Assembly: GCF_014645815.1 (NCBI RefSeq) | Contig: NZ_BMML01000002.1 | Location: forward strand, 729,697 to 793,696 | Direction of reading: 5' to 3' | Origin: Streptomyces fuscichromogenes | GTDB taxonomy: Bacteria > Actinomycetota > Actinomycetes > Streptomycetales > Streptomycetaceae | DNA length: 64,000 nt | In this document: piece after piece, positions 1 through 7,400 of the stretch | How positions within the stretch are numbered: the first letter of the stretch is position 1 | How the letters are laid out: every line of letters starts with the position of its first letter | Made by a program: the position numbers and the translations under genes | The notes under the pieces: model-generated | What the model was told of the DNA's origin: nothing | Database searches by the model: none | Seen by the model: the letters and a program-made list of their open reading frames with translations, nothing else

Positions 1-1020
1 ACCGCCGCCGCAGGACCGCACCACCGGACAGCGGCGGCAGGTGTCGCTGAGCGCGTCGACGCCGCCCCGCCGGGCCTGGACACCGGAGTGCGCGGCGAAC
101 TCCGTGAAACCGTGTCGGAAGACGTCGTACCCGGTCTCGGGAGCGCCCGGGTAGGCGGTCTTGAGCCAGTCGGCCTGTTCGAAGGCGCCGTCCGTCTCGA
201 TCACGGCGAGGTCGCTGGGCGCCAGCCCCAGTGCCTCGGTCAGCGGCGGCCCGCCGCGCAGTGTGCTGAGCACCGAGTCGAAGGTCCGCACCGGCATCGG
301 GCGGCCCTGCTGCTCCCAGCGGTCGAAGACCGCCAGCAGCCAGTCGGCGTACGGGGTGGCGGCCCGGTCCGGGTTGGGCGGCGGGCTGTCCCAGGTGGAG
401 TGCGGAAGCAGGTAGTCGATCCGCGGCGGGGCCAGCTCGGTGAGGGCGTCGTGCACGGCGACCGGGTCGTTCGCCACGTCCACCGTGCACAGCACTCCGC
501 TGAACAGGTGACGGTACTCGGGCTCCTGGAGCAGCCGGATGCCGCGGACCACGCGGTCGTGGCTGCTGCGGCCCCTGCGGTCCAGCCGGTGCCGGTCGTT
601 GGCCGCGCGGTCGCCGTCCAGCGACACCCCGACCTGGACCCCGAACTCCCGGCAGACGTCCAGGTGCCGTCGGTTCAGGGTGACCGCGTTGGTGTGCATG
701 CGCAGGTCGAGCGAGGTCAGCGGGGCGAGGACGCGGGTGAGCTCGGCGCAGATGTCCCGCAGCCGGGCCGGGCCGACCAGCAGGGGTTCGCCGCCGTGCA
801 GGATCACCGAGACGGATTCGAGGGCCCGTGCCCTGACATGCTCGGCCAGCCGGGCGGCGACGGCGCGCACGGTCTCCGGACGGATGAAGGTCGGGCGGGA
901 CCGCCAGCTCTGATCGGCGTGCTGGTACACGTAACAGTGGTCACAGAGCAGATCGCACCTACTGTGGATCTTGAGGACCAGCTGTCTCAGAGGTGGGTCG
1001 TCGGGCGACTGGCTCGTCAC
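1..1020 (-). CDS. fxsB: FxsB-type radical SAM/SPASM peptide maturase, C-terminus cut by window edge
   Basis: Reading the minus strand gives 340 codons with no stop. The radical SAM cluster motif CX3CX2C lies at residues 22-29 (C-D-L-L-C-D-H-C-Y-V-Y). A glycine-rich SAM-binding HGGEPLL follows near residue 70, and a SPASM cysteine cluster (DTCRRCPVVRSCGGG) lies at the window edge. This architecture and sequence match FxsB-family maturases, which bind [4Fe-4S] clusters and cross-link an aromatic side chain of a ribosomal peptide into a three-residue cyclophane. The likely substrate, an FxSxx-COOH peptide gene, lies just upstream on the same strand. I chose the GTG at 1020; an in-frame TTG at 1032, with a GGGGTGGG stretch about 8 nt upstream, is an alternative. 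The last residues and any downstream fxsC gene are outside the window. Confidence 0.85.
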   Translation of the reverse strand, partial: MTSQSPDDPPLRQLVLKIHSRCDLLCDHCYVYQHADQSWRSRPTFIRPETVRAVAARLAEHVRARALESVSVILHGGEPLLVGPARLRDICAELTRVLAPLTSLDLRMHTNAVTLNRRHLDVCREFGVQVGVSLDGDRAANDRHRLDRRGRSSHDRVVRGIRLLQEPEYRHLFSGVLCTVDVANDPVAVHDALTELAPPRIDYLLPHSTWDSPPPNPDRAATPYADWLLAVFDRWEQQGRPMPVRTFDSVLSTLRGGPPLTEALGLAPSDLAVIETDGAFEQADWLKTAYPGAPETGYDVFRHGFTEFAAHSGVQARRGGVDALSDTCRRCPVVRSCGGG

Positions 1021-1179
1021 TGACGCAGTCAATCAGAGTTCCCACCCCCGAGGCGGCCCAAACCACTTAAACGGTGGGAGTGTTGACGTCCATCGGTGCA
1101 CTGACGTGGGCACGGGTGGTAGGCGTGTCCGCCGGGCGCACCCACGTCCGTGTGAACGGTCTCGGGCCGTCGTTCCCGG

Positions 1180-1359
1180 TCAGAGGTGTGAGTTGAACGC
1201 GTTCGACTGTCCCGAGCGGGGGTCGGCGGCGTCGGTCACACGGCCCGCGATGTGCGCCGCGGCGATCCCGTACGGGTCGATGTCCGCCAGCGGCTTGCGT
1301 CGGGCGGCCGGCTCGACAGTGGGGGAGGTGACCCTGATGGGCGTCTTGCTGAGCATCAT
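1180..1359 (-). CDS. fxsA: FxSxx-COOH cyclophane peptide precursor (FxsA)
   Basis: A 58-59 residue ORF starts at tandem ATG codons (1359 and 1356) and ends in ...SNAFNSHL. The final five residues, FNSHL, fit the F-x-S-x-x-COOH signature that defines FxsA precursors. The N-terminal half (KTPIRVTSPTVEPAARRKPLADIDPYGI) looks like a conserved leader. It sits about 160 bp upstream of the maturase gene on the same strand, so the two are probably one unit. By analogy with studied FxsB enzymes, the Phe and the Ser two residues later would be cross-linked; this is inferred from the motif only. Upstream extension of the frame to 1446 is arginine-rich and unlikely to be translated. Confidence 0.8.
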   Translation of the reverse strand: MMLSKTPIRVTSPTVEPAARRKPLADIDPYGIAAAHIAGRVTDAADPRSGQSNAFNSHL

Positions 1360-1566
1360 GATTGTCTCGTCGCTCCGGTTCGGGTGAGGGGAACGGTCCT
1401 GGGTACGGGTGTCGTCCCGTCGTCGTGGTCGGCCCCGGTGGCCCAAGGGATGACGAACCGTCGAGCGAGTCTGGTCCCGATGGTGCGGACCCTATACCAG
1501 GAATGCCCTGCGCACGTCTTGTGCCAGGAGCGGCTTTCCGTCCTCATTGAATTCTCAAGCCGGTTT

Positions 1567-1600
1567 TTCGGGGGCGCGCGAAAGCCTTCGGGGGCGCGCG
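1567..1600. repeat. Tandem 14-bp direct repeat ahead of the SLATT gene
   Basis: TTCGGGGGCGCGCG occurs at 1567-1580 and again at 1587-1600, spaced exactly 20 bp start to start. It lies 20-50 bp before the start codon of the SLATT gene. A third partial TTCGGGG follows at 1606. The spacing of two helical turns would suit a protein binding both copies on one face of the DNA, but no function is known. Confidence 0.5.
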
Positions 1601-1619
1601 GGTAATTCGGGGGGCGTTC

Positions 1620-2537
1620 ATGGGGGCTGCTGTCACACCTGTGCCGGGCACCACGCTGGGCGAACAGGACCTGCCGCCGCTGTTCCAGGTGAGTGACCAG
1701 TGGGCGATACGCCATCAGAGTGACTCGTTCCGGGCGGTGCGTACACATCTGATCCTGCTTCTGCTGGCCACCGCGGCCGCCGTCCTGACCGAACAGGCGT
1801 CGGGTCACGTCATGACGGTGCTCGCCGCCGTCCTGTACGGGCTGACGATAGCCCTCGGCCTGAGCACCTCGCGCCGCCGTTCCCGCGCCCACTGGCAGGC
1901 CCACCGGGCGGCCGCCGAGCTGCTGAAGTCGCTGGCCTGGCAGTACATGGTGCACGGCGGGCCCTTCCACTCCCATGTCGCCGACCCGGACGCGGTCTTC
2001 GCCGAGCGGCTCGAAGAACGCCTGCGCGAGCTGCGCACCTGCGGCTGGGAGGACTCCCGCAGCGAGGCCGGGGAGCGGGGCGAGGGCCAGATCACCCCGC
2101 GGATGCGCGCGGAGCGGGCCAAGTCCTACGCGGCCCGCCGGGACCTCTACCTGCGCGACCGGCTCCTGGAACAGGCCGTCTGGTACAAGAACCGGGCCGC
2201 CCGCGCGCACCGCGCCGCCGCCCGCTGGTCCTCCGTCACCGCGGCGCTGACCCTGTTCGCCCTGGCGGCCGCCCTGCTGCGGACCGTCGGCCTGCTCGGC
2301 GGCGCGGACCTCGCGGGGCTGCTCAGCGCGGCCGCCGCGGCGGGCGTCGCCTGGCAGGAGGTACGCCGGCACGGACCGCTGACACAGGCGCACTCCCTCA
2401 TCGAACAGGACCTGGAGACGGCCCGGATCGCCATGGCCACCACGGTGACGGAGGCGGGCTGGGCCGAGGCGGTGGGAGAGACGGAGCGCCTGATGTCCCC
2501 GGCCCACACGGAATGGCTGGTCCGCTTCGGCACCTGA
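1620..2537 (+). CDS. SLATT-domain (DUF4231-like) membrane protein
   Basis: This 305-residue protein has two hydrophobic pairs. Segments at about 43-57 and 63-82 form the first hairpin, and segments around 206-240 form a second. Between them is a charged region with the R-x-HWQAHRAAAELLKSLAWQY pattern and a conserved-looking RRDLYLRDRLLEQAVWYKNRA stretch. This layout fits the SLATT/DUF4231 superfamily, described by Burroughs and co-workers as predicted pore-forming effectors in nucleotide-signal-dependent conflict systems. The ATG at 1620 is preceded by a run of six G residues about 5 nt away. It faces a SLOG-type gene 73 bp downstream, which supports a functional pair. The family call is by pattern, without a profile search. 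Confidence 0.7.
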   Translation: MGAAVTPVPGTTLGEQDLPPLFQVSDQWAIRHQSDSFRAVRTHLILLLLATAAAVLTEQASGHVMTVLAAVLYGLTIALGLSTSRRRSRAHWQAHRAAAELLKSLAWQYMVHGGPFHSHVADPDAVFAERLEERLRELRTCGWEDSRSEAGERGEGQITPRMRAERAKSYAARRDLYLRDRLLEQAVWYKNRAARAHRAAARWSSVTAALTLFALAAALLRTVGLLGGADLAGLLSAAAAAGVAWQEVRRHGPLTQAHSLIEQDLETARIAMATTVTEAGWAEAVGETERLMSPAHTEWLVRFGT

Positions 2538-2610
2538 CACCCTTTCACGGGCTTCCCCCGGGCCGCGCCGACCGCGGGCGGGCTCACCAGGCCCCCGCGG
2601 CCGGGCGGTG

Positions 2611-3147
2611 TCAGTCTCGGCGGGCGCCTGGTTCCCACAGCACCGCCACCGGTACCCCGCTGCGTCGTGCGTAGGCGACCACGTCGCCGGTGCCGCCCAG
2701 GCCGCGTGCCGGGTGGCCGTCCCAGACGGCGATCAGGTGGTCGCAGTGGTCCACGATCCAGCAGCCCGCCGCGAAGTAGGCCTGCTCGTGCGTCGGCTGG
2801 AGGGGCAGGTCGACGCGGGTCGCACAGGACCGCAGGATCCTGCGGTACGTGGTCCGCACGTCCTCGTCGCCCAGGTGTGCCTCGTAGTCCATGCCGGGGA
2901 TCACGGCCGTCACCGGGACGCCGTGGGCCAGGGCGATGTCCGCGAACAGCTGGTCGGCGCCGGCCGCGAGGCAGCTGAGGGCCTCCAGCTCCACGTCGGT
3001 GCGGCTGAACTGGCGCCGCAGGGCGGAGCGGACGGCGGGCAGCACGGACGCGGGGATCGCACGGTGTCCGGTCACGCCGACACGGGTGACGGCGAGGCGG
3101 GGGACCGCTGCCGCCTCGGCGAGGTACTCGGTGATATCGGCTGTCAC
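2611..3147 (-). CDS. SLOG-type (DprA/LOG-like) nucleotide-binding protein
   Basis: This is 178 residues from a GTG start. It shows the SLOG Rossmann-like pattern: RVGVTGHR near residue 22, CLAAGADQLFAD near residue 60, and HCDHLIAVWDGHPARGLGG with G-TGDVV near residues 135-155. These glycine-rich loops bind nucleotides or nucleotide-derived ligands in the LOG/DprA/TIR-related SLOG superfamily. Established comparative work links SLOG proteins with SLATT membrane effectors as sensor and effector. Here a SLATT gene converges from the other side, with only 73 bp between the stops. The ligand cannot be told from sequence. Confidence 0.65.
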   Translation of the reverse strand: MTADITEYLAEAAAVPRLAVTRVGVTGHRAIPASVLPAVRSALRRQFSRTDVELEALSCLAAGADQLFADIALAHGVPVTAVIPGMDYEAHLGDEDVRTTYRRILRSCATRVDLPLQPTHEQAYFAAGCWIVDHCDHLIAVWDGHPARGLGGTGDVVAYARRSGVPVAVLWEPGARRD

Positions 3148-3271
3148 GGAACGTCCCCTCCCGTCACCATCGGTGAGTCCACCCTAATCCAGGGGCGCCA
3201 AGGTGCGCAGGGGGCGCATCGGCTCACACCGGTGTCCGGCCGTCGGGGACGGACGGGGCCGGGGCGGGCGT

Positions 3272-4309
3272 TCAGGCGGCCAGCGGGTCCAGCACCAGGG
3301 GCTCGATCCGGCCCTCCAGCATCGCCCCGATGCCCTGGACGGCGCACACGTCCGGCCGCTCCGCGATGTGCACCGGCATGCCGGTGGCCTCCCGCAGCAG
3401 CTGGTCGAAGCCGGGGAGCAGGGCCGAACCGCCCACCATCACGAGGCCCCGGTCGGCGAGATCGGCCACCAGGTCGGGCGGGCAGTCGCGCAGCACCTTG
3501 CCGATCCCGTCCAGCACGGACATGAGGGGCGTCTGGACGGCCTCCCGTACGGCGGCCGTGTTCACCCGCACGCTGCGGGCCAGCCCGGTGACCACGTCCC
3601 GCCCGTGGATCTCGGTGGAGGCCGGCCCGTACGGGGTGAGGCCGTTGTCGTCCAGGGCCAGCTGCAGGGGCCGGACCGACTGGTTCGGCAGCATCAGCGC
3701 GTGCTCGTGCCGCAGGTACTGGACGATCGCCTGGTCCACCGCCTCACCGCCCACGGGCAGCCGCTCGGCGCACACGATCGACCCCAGCGACAGCACGGCG
3801 ACCTGGGTGGCGGCGGCCCCGCAGACGAGGATCATGCTGGCCTCGGGCCGCTCCACCGGCAGCCCGCACCCCACCGCCGCGGCGATCAGCGTGTCGACCA
3901 GCTCCACCCGCCTCGCCCCCAGCCCCACCAGCGTCTCGATGATCGCCCGCTGGGCCAGCGGGTCGGCGTCGTGCGGGGCGCAGGCCGCCGCCCGCAGCCG
4001 GGCCTTGCGCCGCAGGGACCGGCGGATCTTGTCGCCGAGCAGGTGGCGCAGCATGCGCTGGGCGATCTCGATGTCGACGACCGTCCCCCCGGAGATGGGC
4101 CGCACGACGCGGATGTAGTCGGGGGTACGGCCCGTCATCTTCTCCGCGAACTCGCCGACCGCGATCAGCGCACCGGTACGGGTGTTCATGGCGGCGACGG
4201 AAGGCTGGTCGACGACCAGGCCCAGGCCCTTCACGTACACCCGGGTACGGGAGGCCCCCAGATCGACGGCGAAATGGCAGCGGCGCAACTGCTCCAGACT
4301 GACGGTCAC
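3272..4309 (-). CDS. mbl: MreB-like actin homologue (Mbl)
   Basis: This 345-residue protein belongs to the MreB/actin ATPase fold. The phosphate-1 loop is seen as FAVDLGASRTRVYVKG at residues 11-26, an interdomain IRVVRPISGGTVVDIEIAQ near residue 67, and an adenosine-loop region MVGGSALLPGFDQLL near residue 295. MreB proteins form membrane-bound filaments that guide wall synthesis. In Streptomyces they act in spore-wall formation, and the more divergent Mbl has been described as dependent on MreB. Divergence from canonical DLGTANTL and isolation from mreCD support Mbl rather than MreB. The start is GTG at 4309 with GGGAGGA 7-8 nt upstream. Confidence 0.75.
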   Translation of the reverse strand: MTVSLEQLRRCHFAVDLGASRTRVYVKGLGLVVDQPSVAAMNTRTGALIAVGEFAEKMTGRTPDYIRVVRPISGGTVVDIEIAQRMLRHLLGDKIRRSLRRKARLRAAACAPHDADPLAQRAIIETLVGLGARRVELVDTLIAAAVGCGLPVERPEASMILVCGAAATQVAVLSLGSIVCAERLPVGGEAVDQAIVQYLRHEHALMLPNQSVRPLQLALDDNGLTPYGPASTEIHGRDVVTGLARSVRVNTAAVREAVQTPLMSVLDGIGKVLRDCPPDLVADLADRGLVMVGGSALLPGFDQLLREATGMPVHIAERPDVCAVQGIGAMLEGRIEPLVLDPLAA

Positions 4310-4446
4310 GGCAGATCCTCCCGAGTGCGCGGGCCGTATGGGGTGGCACCGCCGGTCGGCGGCCTGCTTCGCATCCTCCGGGGGATCACAGCGGCGCGCC
4401 TGCGGGGAGGGGCCGGGCGGGGCGCGGCTGAACGGGGGGTTCGCGG

Positions 4447-7400
4447 TCAGGGCAGCGCGCGGGCGGCTTCCAGGAGCGGACGGAGACCGGCCTCCTCGCC
4501 GACCCGCAGGAACGGGACACCCGCCCGCCGGGCCGCCTCCCGCTCGGCCTCGGCGGTGCCGATCAGCAGGGCGGCCGCCGGGCGGACGCCGAGGCTGACG
4601 AGGGCCCGCTCGACGACGTACGGGGCGGGCATCAGGGGGGAGTGGCGTCCGTCGCGGCCATGGACCCCACCGGCCAGACAGTCCAGCAGCCGTTGCCCGC
4701 GCAGGTACTCCAGGGCCGTCTCCGGCGCGCAGTCGGTGACCAGGGCCAGTCTCCGTCCCTTGTCGGCCAGGGTCCGGACCAGCAGGGCGGCGTCGGGTAC
4801 GGGGACCGCGGAGTGCAGGGCCGAGGCCTCCAGCAACGCCGACCGGTCGCGCAGCCCGGGGGAGTCGACGTGCTGTTCGTGGGCGTGCGGGACGTCGACC
4901 TGGTGCGTGAGGTCGAAGCGGTCCGGCTCCTTTGGCAGGGATCCCCGCAGGAGCCGGATCCACTCCGTCGTGCCGTTCACGAAGAGCCGGGTCAGCGTGC
5001 CGTCGAAGCCGAACACCACCGCGTCCGCCGTCCGCAGCGCGACGACGAGCCTGCCGTCCGGGCGGAACAGCGGGGCGGGGTACGAGTCGCGGGTCGCCGT
5101 GAGCGCGAGGTCCCAGCGGACGGTGACGCCGCGCGGGGCGTCCGTCCCCGGCCCGTCACCCACCTCGGCCCGTGCCTGGTCCAGGTAGCTGTGCGGGTAC
5201 TCCTCCGACAGCCGGCGCAACCGCCCGCGCAGGGTGTTCACGACGGTGTCGGGCACGGTCTCCAGGATGCCCAGGGCCAGCACCGCGACCACGTCGGTGA
5301 TGCGCCACCGCGCCTCGCCGACCGCGCGGAACGTCCTCTCGGACACGTCCAGCGGGAGCCGGCGTTCGGTCAGGTCCACCTCGTAGTAGCCCATGGCCCC
5401 CGGCCCACGGGTGAGGCCGAGATCCTCGCGGCGCGGCCCCTGGTACACGACGGTCCTGGTCTCTCCCGCCGGTTCGGGGAACAGGTTCCCGGCAGGCAGC
5501 GGGTGGGGACCGGACACCGCCGGCGGACCGACGACGCCGTCCTGGGCCGTCCGGGGCGACGACACGGACCAGTACCAGCTCGCCCCGGACCCGCGGAGCA
5601 GCGGCATCATCCGGTCGGTGAGGTGGGTGTCGTCGTCCCACTCGTCGCGCAGTGTCTGCGGCAGCGCGATGACGGCCCGCCGGTCGGCCGAGGCGTCCAG
5701 TGCCTGGCGGACCGCCGTCGGGTCGGGCGCCTCGGCCCGGCCGTCCTCGTGGAGGCAGCGGAACGTCACCAGCCACCTGTGGCCGGCGCCCAGCACCGCC
5801 AGCTCGTCCCGGAGCCGCATCCAGGTGGCGGAGACCAGCGGAAGCACCGACACGTCCGGCGCGGTCGCCACGGAGTAGCCGCTGCCCTGCGCGGACAGGT
5901 CGTAGGCCGCCGCGGCCAGCCCGCTCGCCGCCAGCAGCCGGGTGACCGCCCGGCCGAGCGCCGGCACGGTGTCCGCGTCCCGGGGAGGATCGGCCGGCTC
6001 GAAGGAAACGATGGTCCGGTAAGTCGGCGGCGGCTCTTCGCCGTCCCAGGGGCCGTCCTCGTAGTCGTCGTCGTACCCGTCCTCGAAGCCGTCGGGCGGC
6101 TGCTCCTGCGCCAGCGGGTCGTCCACCGCGAACAGGCTCTCCGGCACCACGTTCTGCGGCAGCGGGGTCTCCGCCGACTCGGCCGCCTCCTCCTCCCTCG
6201 CGAAGAGCGACGGCAGTGACTCCTCGGTGGGGAAGGAGCCCTCGGGTTCGTCGTGCGGCCCGGCTTCCGGAGCCGGCGGCTCGTACTCGGCGGCGTCGCC
6301 CGGTTCGTCGCGCTCCGCACGCAACTCGTGTCCCATGGAGCGGAGTTCCGGATCGCTGCCGCCGGCGAGCTCGTAATCCTCGTAGGCGTCCAGGGCTTCG
6401 TCCGTACGGCCCAGGTGCTGCAGGGCGGTCAGCAGCAGCCGCAGCAGATCCTCCCGGGAGGGGTACCTCCGCACGAGGTCGGTGAGTTGCCGGGCCGCGC
6501 GTTCGTACTCGCCCAGGTCCAGGTCGAGTTCGGCGAGCTTGCGGTGCAGGGCGAGCCGCAGCCGCTGGAGCCGGGAGCGGGCGGTGCGGGCGGCGGGGCG
6601 GGGGACGTCCGCGAGCGGTTCACCCGTGCCGTGCCACAGGCCGAGCGCCGTCTCGAGGTGGTGCCGTGCGCCCTGTAGGTCGCCCTGGTCCGCCAGTGCG
6701 GTGGCCGCGCTTTCCAGGCTCTCGCAGTACGCCAGGTCCAGATAGTCGGCGCTGGTGTGCAGCGCGTAGCCGTCGGGCAGCGTGGCCAGGACGCCGGGGC
6801 CCAGGGTCCGGCGCAGCCGGGAAGCGATCCGGTCCACCGCGTGCGCCGCGTCCGTCGGCTCCTGGTCCCGGCTCCACAGCCCCCTGCGCAGTTCGTCGCG
6901 GGAGACCTGACGACCGTGGTCCAGCAGCAGCATGGCCAACGCGGCGCGTTCGTCGGGGCCGAAGTCCACTGCGTCGTAGCCGAGTTCGACGCTCAGCGGG
7001 CCCAGGACACGGTACGAGCGCTGCTCGGGGTACTTCTCCCGGGCGCGCGGCAGCAGCTCGCCGTCCGCGAGCCGTTCCCGGCCGGACTCCGGTGACGGGG
7101 ACATGAGCAGCGTGAGCGCGTCCGCGTACCGCTCGCGCAGGGACTCCGGCAGGTGACGGAGCTGTTCCGGTGCGAACGGCGGGGTGAGCCGCGCGGTCCC
7201 CGCGGCCAGGAGCAGCATCACCTCGCACAGCGCCGACAGGTCCTGCGCCCGCCCCGCCGCGCCCGCTGCCCGGCCCGGGGCGAACCCGCCCAGCTTGACG
7301 GTGCCGTCGGGCAGCAGCATGACCCGGGACATGGTGAGACCGCCGTGCGCGACCCCCGCGTCGTGCAGGGCGCCGACGGCCTGCGCGAGTTGGATGCCGA

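Noticed and set aside
3203..6219. Long plus-strand frames opposite mbl and the SAV_2336 gene
   Set aside because: They are rich in Arg, Gly, Pro and His with no domain motifs, and are antisense to genes with clear families. High GC makes such frames common.
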